From contig CAJUPT010000015.1 in NCBI GenBank assembly GCA_910588405.1, positions 1-57,064 on the forward strand: a stretch of 57,064 nt of DNA. The letters run 5' to 3'. The notes beneath the pieces are model-generated. The model had not been told where the DNA came from, did not search any database, and worked only from the letters and a program-made list of their open reading frames with translations. Shown one piece after another: positions 50,587 through 57,064 of the stretch. Within the stretch, counting starts at the first letter, position 1. Each line of letters begins with the position of its first letter. This DNA is from an uncultured Lachnospiraceae bacterium (GTDB lineage: Bacteria; Bacillota; Clostridia; Lachnospirales; Lachnospiraceae). The position numbers and the translations under genes were made by a program.

Positions 50587-53500
50587 TGCCTAAGGATCAA
50601 AAAATCAAAAAAGTGCTAGTGATCGGCTCCGGCCCGATTGTGATTGGTCAGGCTGCGGAATTTGACTATGCCGGGACCCAGGCCTGCCGTTCGTTAAAAG
50701 AAGAAGGTGTGGAGGTGGTGCTGGTTAATTCCAATCCGGCCACCATCATGACGGATCAGGATATCGCGGACCATGTGTATATCGAGCCGCTGACCATCGA
50801 AGTATTGAAGCAGATTATTGTAAAAGAACGGCCTGACAGCGTGCTGCCTACGCTGGGCGGGCAGGCTGCGTTAAACCTGGCGATGGAGCTGGAAGAGCAG
50901 GGATTTTTAAAGGAACAGAAGGTCCGTCTGATCGGCACCACCGCCTACACCATCAAAAAAGCAGAGGACCGGCAGGAATTTAAGTCTACAATGGAAAAAA
51001 TCGGGGAACCCTGCGCTCCTTCCATGGTGGTGGCAAATGTCCGGGACGGCATCGCTTTTACCAATACCATCGGCTACCCGGTGGTGCTTAGGCCCGCCTA
51101 CACCTTAGGCGGCAGCGGCGGCGGCATCGCCCACAATGAAAAGGAACTGATGGATATCCTGTCAAACGGCCTGCGCCTTTCCCGGGTGGGGCAGGTGCTG
51201 GTGGAGCGGTGCATTTCCGGCTGGAAGGAAATCGAATATGAGGTGATGCGGGACGCCGCCGGCAACTGCATTACCGTCTGCAATATGGAAAATCTGGACC
51301 CGGTGGGCGTCCATACCGGCGACAGTATCGTGGTGGCTCCCTCCCAGACGCTGGGGGATAAGGAATATCAGATGCTGCGGAGCGCCGCCTTGAATATCAT
51401 CGACGAATTGGAGATTACCGGCGGCTGCAACGTGCAGTTTGCCCTTCATCCAGAAAGTTTCGAGTACTGCGTGATTGAGGTCAACCCCCGTGTCAGCCGT
51501 TCCTCCGCTCTGGCCTCCAAGGCCACCGGCTATCCCATCGCCAAGGTGGCGGCGAAAATTGCCCTGGGCTACCGGCTGGATGAAATCCCCAATGCCATTA
51601 CCGGAAAGACTTATGCCTGCTTTGAGCCGGCGCTGGATTACTGTGTGGTAAAAATTCCCAAGTGGCCCTTTGACAAATTTATCAGCGCAAAGCGGACGCT
51701 GACCACCCAGATGAAAGCCACCGGTGAGGTGATGAGCATCTGCACTAATTTTGAGGGGGCGCTGATGAAAGCGCTGCGCTCGTTGGAGCAGAATATTTAC
51801 AGCCTGGAACGGCGGGAATTTGCAGCTATGGGAGAGGAAGAGCTGGAAAAGAAGCTGTACCGTATCGACGACCGGCGGATTTTCTGTATCGCAGAGGCCA
51901 TCCGCAGAGGATTTTCCCTGGAACAGATTCATGAGATCACGAAAATCGACCTGTGGTTTCTGGATAAAATCGCCATTCTGGTGGAAATGGAAACGGCGTT
52001 GAAAACCAGGCCGCTGACGAAAGCGCTGCTTTACGAGGCGAAGCGGCTGGAATATCCGGACCGGGTGATCGGGGACCTGTCCGGCAGAAGCCCGGAGGAA
52101 ATAAAGGCCATGCGGAAGGAATACGGCATCAGGGCCGCTTATAAAATGGTGGATACCTGTGCTGCCGAATTTGCCGCCGCCACGCCTTATTATTACTCCT
52201 GTTATGACGGCGTCAGCGAGGTAGAGGCGGACGGGAAGCCGAAGAAGGTGCTGGTGCTGGGTTCCGGTCCGATCCGGATCGGCCAGGGGATTGAGTTTGA
52301 TTTCTGTTCGGTGCACAGTGTCTGGGCCTTTAAAGAACTGGGGTATGAGACCATTATCGTCAATAATAACCCGGAGACAGTCAGCACGGATTTTGATATT
52401 GCGGATAAATTGTATTTTGAGCCGCTGACCCCGGAGGATGTGGAAAGCATTGTAGAGATTGAGAAGCCGGAGGGGGCAGTGGTACAGTTCGGCGGACAGA
52501 CGGCCATCAAGCTGACGGAGGCGCTGATGGAGATGGGTGTGCCGATTCTGGGCACCTCCGCCGACGATGTGGATGCGGCCGAGGACCGGGAGCGGTTTGA
52601 CGAGATATTGGAGCGCTGCTGTATTCCGCGGCCCGCCGGAGATACGGTGTTTACCTGCGAACAGGCCCTGGAGGCGGCTAACCGGCTGGGCTATCCGGTG
52701 CTGGTCCGCCCCTCCTATGTGTTGGGCGGCGCGGGTATGCGGATCGCCATCAGCGACGAGGATATCGTTGCCTTTATGGAAATTATCAACCGGACGGTTC
52801 AGGAGCATCCGATTCTGATCGACAAGTATCTGATGGGCGAGGAGGTGGAGGTGGATGCGGTCTGCGACGGGGAGGATATTCTGATTCCCGGCATTATGCA
52901 GCATATTGAGCGGGCCGGCGTCCATTCCGGCGACAGTATTTCCGTCTATCCGCCCCAGGACCTGACGGAGCGGACGAAAAAGCTGATTGCCCGGTATACC
53001 CTTGACCTGGCAAAGGCCCTTCATGTAAAAGGCTTGATTAATATTCAGTTTATCGTGTATAATGATGAGGTGTTTGTCATAGAGGTGAATCCGCGGTCCA
53101 GCCGTACGATTCCTTATATCAGCAAGGTGACGGATATTCCCGTCGTGAAGCTGGCGGCCCGGGTCATTATGGGCGAAAAGCTGTCAGAGATGGGATATGC
53201 GCCGGGGCTGCAGCCGGAGTCCGGCTATGTGGCGGTGAAGGTTCCGGTATTTTCCTTCGAGAAGCTTAGAGGGGCGGATATCGGCCTGGGGCCGGAGATG
53301 AAGTCCACCGGCGAGGTACTGGGGATTGCCCGTACCTTCCATGAGGCATTATATAAGGGATTTTTGGGAAGCGGTATTGATCTGCCCAGGACAAAGCAGA
53401 TGGTGATCACGGTGAAGGATTCCGATAAGCCGGATACGGTGGAGCTGGCGGGCAGGTTTAAAAAGCTGGGATATACGATATTTGCCACGGGCGGAACGGC

Positions 53501-53810
53501 CAGATACCTGGTGGCCAACGGCGTGTTCGCTATCCCGATTAATAAGGTGGAGCAGGAATCGCCGAACCTTTTGGATTTGATCCTGGATCATCATATTGAC
53601 CTGGTGATCGATACCCCCAGCAACGGCAATGTGAAAAGCCATGACGGTTTTATTATCCGCCGCCATGCCATCGAGACGGGGATTACGGTTCTGACCTCTT
53701 TAGACACGGCAGACGCCCTGCTGACCAGTCTGGAAAATCAGGAAGAAAGGCTGACGGTGGTGGATGTCGCAGCTCTAAAACAGCAGCGAACCGGACAGGC
53801 CCCGGAATGA
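50586..53810 (+). CDS. carB: Carbamoyl-phosphate synthase large subunit
   Basis: 1074-residue synthetase that makes carbamoyl phosphate from bicarbonate, ammonia and two ATP. Both homologous halves are complete: the first ATP-grasp half begins VLVIGSGPIVIGQAAEFDYA and has RPAYTLGGSGGG and VIEVNPRVSRSSALASKATG; the second begins VLVLGSGPIRIGQGIEFDF and has RPSYVLGGAGM and VIEVNPRSSRTIPYISKVT. The C-terminal MGS-like allosteric domain (KLGYTIFATGGTARYL) is present, so UMP or ornithine control is possible. Its start shares one base with the carA stop. Length is normal. Confidence 0.97.
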   Translation: MPKDQKIKKVLVIGSGPIVIGQAAEFDYAGTQACRSLKEEGVEVVLVNSNPATIMTDQDIADHVYIEPLTIEVLKQIIVKERPDSVLPTLGGQAALNLAMELEEQGFLKEQKVRLIGTTAYTIKKAEDRQEFKSTMEKIGEPCAPSMVVANVRDGIAFTNTIGYPVVLRPAYTLGGSGGGIAHNEKELMDILSNGLRLSRVGQVLVERCISGWKEIEYEVMRDAAGNCITVCNMENLDPVGVHTGDSIVVAPSQTLGDKEYQMLRSAALNIIDELEITGGCNVQFALHPESFEYCVIEVNPRVSRSSALASKATGYPIAKVAAKIALGYRLDEIPNAITGKTYACFEPALDYCVVKIPKWPFDKFISAKRTLTTQMKATGEVMSICTNFEGALMKALRSLEQNIYSLERREFAAMGEEELEKKLYRIDDRRIFCIAEAIRRGFSLEQIHEITKIDLWFLDKIAILVEMETALKTRPLTKALLYEAKRLEYPDRVIGDLSGRSPEEIKAMRKEYGIRAAYKMVDTCAAEFAAATPYYYSCYDGVSEVEADGKPKKVLVLGSGPIRIGQGIEFDFCSVHSVWAFKELGYETIIVNNNPETVSTDFDIADKLYFEPLTPEDVESIVEIEKPEGAVVQFGGQTAIKLTEALMEMGVPILGTSADDVDAAEDRERFDEILERCCIPRPAGDTVFTCEQALEAANRLGYPVLVRPSYVLGGAGMRIAISDEDIVAFMEIINRTVQEHPILIDKYLMGEEVEVDAVCDGEDILIPGIMQHIERAGVHSGDSISVYPPQDLTERTKKLIARYTLDLAKALHVKGLINIQFIVYNDEVFVIEVNPRSSRTIPYISKVTDIPVVKLAARVIMGEKLSEMGYAPGLQPESGYVAVKVPVFSFEKLRGADIGLGPEMKSTGEVLGIARTFHEALYKGFLGSGIDLPRTKQMVITVKDSDKPDTVELAGRFKKLGYTIFATGGTARYLVANGVFAIPINKVEQESPNLLDLILDHHIDLVIDTPSNGNVKSHDGFIIRRHAIETGITVLTSLDTADALLTSLENQEERLTVVDVAALKQQRTGQAPE

Positions 53811-53900
53811 TTTGCGGACGCGGAGGGCGGCCGGAAAATATTCCAGGTTCAGGGGGACTGGGAGGGGAGTTGCGGAACTAAAATAGAGGATGAAAAAGCG

Positions 53901-55280
53901 ATGTTTGAAAATTTGTTTCACTTGAAAGAACACAAGACGACGACAAAGGTGGAGCTGATGGCCGGCCTGACCACCTTTGTAACCATGGCCTATATTCTGG
54001 CCGTGAATCCGAATATGCTGTCCGTGGCGGGTATGGACCAGAGCGGCGTGCTGGCGGCTACCTGTCTGGCCTCTTTTGTGGGCTGTCTGATGATGGCGCT
54101 GCTGGCCAATTATCCCTTTGCCCTGGCGCCGGGCATGGGGCTGAACGCTTATTTTACCTATACGGTATGCGGCGTGATGGAGTATCCCTGGCAGGTGGCG
54201 CTGCTGGCCGTGTTTGTGGAAGGCATTATCTTTATCCTGCTTTCCCTGACCAATGTGCGGGAGGCGGTTTTTAACGCGATCCCTATGTCGTTAAAACATG
54301 GGGCCAGCGCCGGTATCGGCCTGTTTATCGCCTTTATCGGCTTACAGAACGCCCATCTGGTGGTGAAGGAGGATTCCACCCTTGTAACCAGCGTAAAATT
54401 TGCCGCCAATTTTCATACGGAAGGCATCTGTGCGCTGCTGGCTGTGGCCGGCGTGCTGCTGATTGCCATTCTTTATATTAAAAAGGTAAAAGCGGCTATC
54501 CTGATCGGAATCGTTGCGACCTGGCTGCTGGGCATGATCTGTCAGGCGGCAGGAATTTATGTTCCGAATCCGGAGGCGGGATACTATTCTTTGTTCCCGG
54601 CCCAGATTGTGAATTTCCATATGGGCAGTCTGTTCCGGTCCTTTTCTTCCACGGCCTTTCATATTTTTGACAGCGGCCTGGGGGGAATCGGCATTCTGGA
54701 CTTTATTGCCGTGATGTTCGCCTTCCTCTTTGTGGATTTATTCGATACGCTGGGCGCACTGATTGGTCTGGCCAGCAAGGCGGATATGCTGGATCAGGAC
54801 GGAAAGCTTGCAAAAGCAAGAGGCGCTTTGCTGGCCGACGCCATAGCCACCAGCGTGGGCGCTCTGTTCGGAACCTCCACCACTACGACCTATGTGGAAA
54901 GCTCCGCAGGGATCGCCGCAGGCGGACGAACAGGACTGACGGCGCTGACAACTGGCGTTTTGTTTTTGCTGGCCCTGCCGTTCGGACCGCTGTTCACGTC
55001 AATTCCCGGATTCGCCACCGCGCCGGCGTTGATTTTTGTGGGATTTCTGATGATTTCCTCCGTACTGAAAATCGACTTTGACCAGTGGGAAGAAGCAGTG
55101 CCCGCCTATCTCTGTCTGCTGGTAATGCCGCTGGCTTACAGCGTTTCGGAGGGATTGTCTATCGGCATTATCTCCTATGTGGTAATTCACGTATGCCTAG
55201 GGAAAGCGTATATGAAGAAGGTAACGCCGCTGATGTATATTCTCTGCCTGTTGTTTGTGTGTAAATACATCTTTTTATAG
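53901..55280 (+). CDS. NCS2-family purine permease (AzgA-like)
   Basis: 459-residue nucleobase transporter with about 12-14 membrane helices. TTKVELMAGLTTFVTMAYIL, NPFALAPGMGLNAYFTYTV-like text (ANYPFALAPGMGLNAYF) and the later DLFDTLGALIGLASKA and GTSTTTTYVESSAGIAAGGR are hallmarks of the AzgA/PbuG guanine-hypoxanthine or adenine branch. GAGGATGA precedes the ATG at 53901. No purine riboswitch is seen in the 90-base gap after carB; the gap instead holds the leader motif at 53859-53890. It ends at the strong terminator at 55304. Confidence 0.92.
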   Translation: MFENLFHLKEHKTTTKVELMAGLTTFVTMAYILAVNPNMLSVAGMDQSGVLAATCLASFVGCLMMALLANYPFALAPGMGLNAYFTYTVCGVMEYPWQVALLAVFVEGIIFILLSLTNVREAVFNAIPMSLKHGASAGIGLFIAFIGLQNAHLVVKEDSTLVTSVKFAANFHTEGICALLAVAGVLLIAILYIKKVKAAILIGIVATWLLGMICQAAGIYVPNPEAGYYSLFPAQIVNFHMGSLFRSFSSTAFHIFDSGLGGIGILDFIAVMFAFLFVDLFDTLGALIGLASKADMLDQDGKLAKARGALLADAIATSVGALFGTSTTTTYVESSAGIAAGGRTGLTALTTGVLFLLALPFGPLFTSIPGFATAPALIFVGFLMISSVLKIDFDQWEEAVPAYLCLLVMPLAYSVSEGLSIGIISYVVIHVCLGKAYMKKVTPLMYILCLLFVCKYIFL

Positions 55281-55303
55281 GCAGAAGCCGCAGAAAAAAG
55301 TCT

Positions 55304-55331
55304 CAGGCCCCGTTTTTCGGGGCCTGGTTTT
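55304..55331 (+). terminator. Intrinsic terminator after the purine permease gene
   Basis: CAGGCCCCG (55304-55312) pairs perfectly with CGGGGCCTG (55318-55326) around TTTTT and is followed by GTTTT. Confidence 0.88.
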
Positions 55332-55435
55332 CGTCTTTGCTGTTTTTCATGGGCAGTTTTACAGATTTTAATAAATAATTTATACCTTTTTATGTGGGGG
55401 AGTGGTATAATCTTCATGTAGGCAATGAGCAGTGC

Positions 55436-55493
55436 CAAACTGTAAGATGACAAACTCGGCTGCTTGCAGACGAATTTGTCGGATTACAGTTTG
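55436..55493. repeat. 58-base imperfect hairpin
   Basis: CAAACTGTAA (55436-55445) and TTACAGTTTG (55484-55493) form the outer stem; GACAAACTCG (55449-55458) and CGAATTTGTC (55471-55480) form the inner stem with one mismatch. It has no T-tract, so it is not an ordinary terminator. Confidence 0.65.
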
Positions 55494-55509
55494 ATAGGGC
55501 GAAGCCCGT

Positions 55510-55540
55510 GAGAACGGGAAACCTACGGTTTCCCGTTCTC
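55510..55540. repeat. Perfect 14-bp stem hairpin
   Basis: GAGAACGGGAAACC (55510-55523), loop TAC, GGTTTCCCGTTCTC (55527-55540). A small GGGC-GAA-GCCC hairpin (55497-55507) precedes it. Confidence 0.8.
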
Positions 55541-55557
55541 GCCACTGCGGAGGTGCG

Positions 55558-55606
55558 GGATGCAGGATGCAGGATGCAGGATGCGGTATGCGGGATGCGG
55601 TATGCA
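55558..55606. repeat. Seven tandem 7-bp repeats
   Basis: Three GGATGCA units are followed by GGATGCG, GTATGCG, GGATGCG and GTATGCA, 49 bases in all, within the otherwise gene-free 55332-55687 gap. Confidence 0.8.
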
Positions 55607-55687
55607 TGGCAATCAATCAACTTGCCTGCAGGCGATTCTATCAACTGCATTTGAAATTATCAGCTACACAAAGGGGATGAGTAACAA

Positions 55688-56599
55688 ATGAAGCAGGAAA
55701 GCTTTTTTTCAAAGATTTGGAGAGTGTTTACGCCTCTGGCTACATACTATGTGCTGCAGATCATAGCGACGATCGGCGTATGCACGGCTTTTGCCATGAA
55801 GTTTGTAGGGCAGGCGGATCTGACCAGCGCCAGTCTGGAAAGCATATATCAATCGATGATGCGTTCGGTTCTGAACAGTATTCTGGATATCTCATTCTGG
55901 TGTACCGTATTCAGCGCCGCCGCCGTGATTCCCATTTTGCTATTGTTCAGGAAAAAAGACCGGAGACGGGCGGATCAGTTGGGAAAGCGCGCATACTATA
56001 CCAGGCCCGCCGCCGGAGCTTACCTGATCTTTCTGGCCCTTGCCTGCGCCGCTTCCCTGGCGGGCAATAATATGATGCTGATTAGCGGTCTGCTGCGGGA
56101 TGCTGAAGGGATGATGGATCTGGCCGTGCTCAGCCAGCCGGTTGTGATGATTCTGATCGGTATGGGCATTGTTTCTCCCGTTGCGGAGGAGATGATTTTC
56201 CGTGTGGTGATGTACGACCGCGTCAGAGAATATACGCGTCCGCTGTATGCGGGGATTCTGACCTCCCTGCTTTATGCCTCCCTTCATATGGGGCTGGTGC
56301 AGGTAGTTTATGCCTTTCTGATGGGTAGTCTGTTTTCCTATGCCTATGAGAAAACCCACAGCTGGGCCGTGCCGGTGCTGATGCATGTGGGCGCGAATAT
56401 GATGGAGATTTTACTGATGGAAACCGATTTGTTCCGGTTTATGTTCGGTTCCAAAAAGCAGCTGATCGGCATGACGCTGTTTGGCTGCGCGATCGTAGTT
56501 ATTATGGTGTATCTGTCGGAAGTGAAGGTGAGGACGATTGAGATATCGGAGACCGCTGCCGGCGTTTCCGCGGACAGTCAGGGGCAGGGGGAGCTTTGA
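55688..56599 (+). CDS. CPBP-family intramembrane metalloprotease
   Basis: 303-residue polytopic protein of the CPBP (CAAX protease and bacteriocin-processing, Abi) family. The catalytic double-glutamate motif is PVAEEMIFRVVMYDR, followed by LLYASLHMG with the second-motif histidine and the C-terminal VLMHVGANMMEI with the third-motif His and Asn. About eight membrane segments are visible. GGGGATGAG lies before the ATG. In Firmicutes such proteins process peptides or give bacteriocin immunity. No peptide gene is seen beside it; it stands alone between two palindrome-rich regions. Confidence 0.9.
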   Translation: MKQESFFSKIWRVFTPLATYYVLQIIATIGVCTAFAMKFVGQADLTSASLESIYQSMMRSVLNSILDISFWCTVFSAAAVIPILLLFRKKDRRRADQLGKRAYYTRPAAGAYLIFLALACAASLAGNNMMLISGLLRDAEGMMDLAVLSQPVVMILIGMGIVSPVAEEMIFRVVMYDRVREYTRPLYAGILTSLLYASLHMGLVQVVYAFLMGSLFSYAYEKTHSWAVPVLMHVGANMMEILLMETDLFRFMFGSKKQLIGMTLFGCAIVVIMVYLSEVKVRTIEISETAAGVSADSQGQGEL

Positions 56600-56611
56600 T
56601 TGCAGGAAACC

Positions 56612-56759
56612 GCGAAGATATACCCTTGAGCCGAATGATTTGCCGAATATGGGTAAGTCTCTGCAGGCTGGGCTTACCTGCTCATCAGTAAGTGAACTGA
56701 AAATATATGTAGATTTCAAAGATGCGGCAAAATTTCAGCAAAAGCTCGCTGAACAATGA
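56612..56759 (+). pseudogene. Open-frame remnant of unknown origin
   Basis: In the frame beginning RYTLEPNDLPNMGK, 49 codons run to a stop at 56759 and end with LKIYVDFKDAAKFQQKLAEQ, which looks protein-like. No start or ribosome binding site precedes it. The first 29 bases resemble a segment at 40188-40216 that reads RYTSEPNNLLA. It may be the tail of a lost gene carried on a dispersed repeat. Confidence 0.3.
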
Positions 56760-56762
56760 ATA

Positions 56763-56901
56763 AGAATCCTGCTTTGCAGGATTCTGCGCCGCAAACGCGT
56801 CGCTTTCAAGCGACAATTTCCTCTGCGTTTGCGTACCCTCGCTTCGCTGGGGTAGACCCTGTGCATCCTTTCGGAGCGCTTTTGTATCCTGTGATACAAA
56901 A
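56763..56901. repeat. Cluster of perfect palindromes
   Basis: In order: AGAATCCTGC-TTT-GCAGGATTCT (56763-56785); CGCAAACGC (56890-equivalent outer arm at 56790-56798) with GCGTTTGCG (56825-56833) enclosing TCGCTT/AAGCGA; TACCC/GGGTA (56834-56854); TTTTGTATC-CTGT-GATACAAAA (56880-56901). No gene is visible here. Confidence 0.7.
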
Positions 56902-56930
56902 AAAAGAGATATAGCTTTCACCATATCTCT
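56898..56930 (-). terminator. Intrinsic terminator of the tRNA operon
   Basis: On the minus strand AGAGATAT (56930-56923) pairs with ATATCTCT (56912-56905) and runs into a tract of eight T (56905-56898), directly after tRNA-Met. Confidence 0.85.
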
Positions 56931-56932
56931 CG

Positions 56933-57006
56933 TAGCGGAAATTGGATTCGAACCAACGACACCACGGGTATGAACCGTGTGCTCTCGCCAACTGAGCTAT
57001 TCCGCC
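56933..57006 (-). tRNA. tRNA-Met (CAT), elongator type
   Basis: Minus-strand cloverleaf: acceptor GGCGGAA with TTCCGCT (first pair G-T), D-arm GCTC...GAGC, anticodon stem CACGG/CCGTG with loop TTCATAC (anticodon CAT), T-loop GTTCGAATC. The 3' CCA is not encoded. The body matches elongator tRNA-Met rather than the initiator, which would have GGG/CCC pairs in the anticodon stem; a lysidine-modified tRNA-Ile2 is less likely. Confidence 0.9.
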
Positions 57007-57013
57007 ATGGGTA

Positions 57014-57064
57014 TGGGGCCTATAGGGCTCGAACCTATGACCCTCTGCTTGTAAGGCAGATGCT
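57014..57064 (-). tRNA. tRNA-Val (TAC), 5' part outside window
   Basis: Minus-strand tRNA lacking its first part. The anticodon stem TCTGC/GCAGA holds loop CTTACAA (anticodon TAC). The T-arm ATAGG-TTCGAGC-CCTAT and 3' acceptor AGGCCCC-A follow, with no encoded CCA. It is 7 bases upstream of tRNA-Met in the same transcript. Confidence 0.88.

Noticed and set aside
51162..53024. A 620-codon open frame on the minus strand opposite carB
   Set aside because: It lies wholly inside carB, whose motifs and length are complete. Its sequence is low in recognisable domains and rich in His, Arg and Gln, as expected for an antisense shadow in GC-rich coding DNA.
53811..53900. Purine riboswitch before the NCS2 permease
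   Set aside because: The 90-base gap has none of the conserved purine-riboswitch loop sequences and is too short for aptamer plus expression platform.
55558..55606. CRISPR-like tandem repeats
   Set aside because: The 7-bp units are directly adjacent with no spacers, so this is a simple tandem repeat. No cas gene is present in the window.

Overview
The window looks like the chromosome of an anaerobic Firmicute of class Clostridia, most probably a Lachnospiraceae-type gut bacterium. The reasons are AGGAGG-type ribosome binding sites, near-consensus sigma-A promoters, a T-box leader, BlaI/BlaR1, SdpR/SdpI, PadR-HAAS and DUF1292 genes, and the style of the surface-polysaccharide genes. This placement is inferred from gene content; no rRNA gene is present.

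Layout. 1-3.2 kb: the end of a dipeptide/nickel-type ABC importer operon (permease, two ATPases) and a LysR regulator. 3.2-7.2 kb: gltX with its own promoter and a leader hairpin, a UvrD-type helicase, and a divergent DUF1292 gene. 7.3-25.5 kb: a long surface-glycan locus on the plus strand, with a polyprenyl-phosphate glycosyltransferase, three polytopic GT-C-type proteins, a glucose-1-phosphate cytidylyltransferase, a UDP-galactopyranose-mutase-like flavoprotein, phosphoglucomutase, a small unknown protein translationally coupled to a glycosyltransferase, two more GT2 paralogues and a TraX-family protein. 25.5-33.4 kb: P1 peptidase, a second copy of the small unknown protein, a GT-C-like membrane protein and carbonic anhydrase on the minus strand, aspartate kinase, and a LysM/leucine-rich-repeat-like secreted protein. 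33.4-35.1 kb: an AT-rich toxin-antitoxin-like pair (DUF3990 plus HTH) under a promoter whose spacer holds a perfect palindrome. 35.2-42.2 kb: a second GT-C-like protein, PadR plus HAAS, a BASS-family transporter behind a T-box leader that reads as isoleucine-specific, and SdpR/SdpI. 42.3-48.9 kb: blaI-blaR1 facing an operon of two membrane-anchored proteins that carry three copies of one unrecognised domain. 49-57 kb: carAB, an NCS2 purine permease, a CPBP protease, palindrome-rich intergenic DNA, and two tRNA genes on the minus strand.

How parts work together. Phosphoglucomutase can supply glucose-1-phosphate to the cytidylyltransferase, so the glycan locus probably makes a CDP-sugar that feeds the GT2 and GT-C enzymes. 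The two most interesting candidate systems are (1) a BlaI-type regulon in which near-identical TTAC-N4-GTAA dyads lie in the blaI promoter and, twice, before the unknown membrane-protein operon, and (2) a small protein family found twice in the locus, one copy overlapping the start of a glycosyltransferase gene. The isoleucine T-box on a BASS transporter is a third strong lead, because it points to transport of a branched-chain amino acid or keto acid rather than a bile acid.
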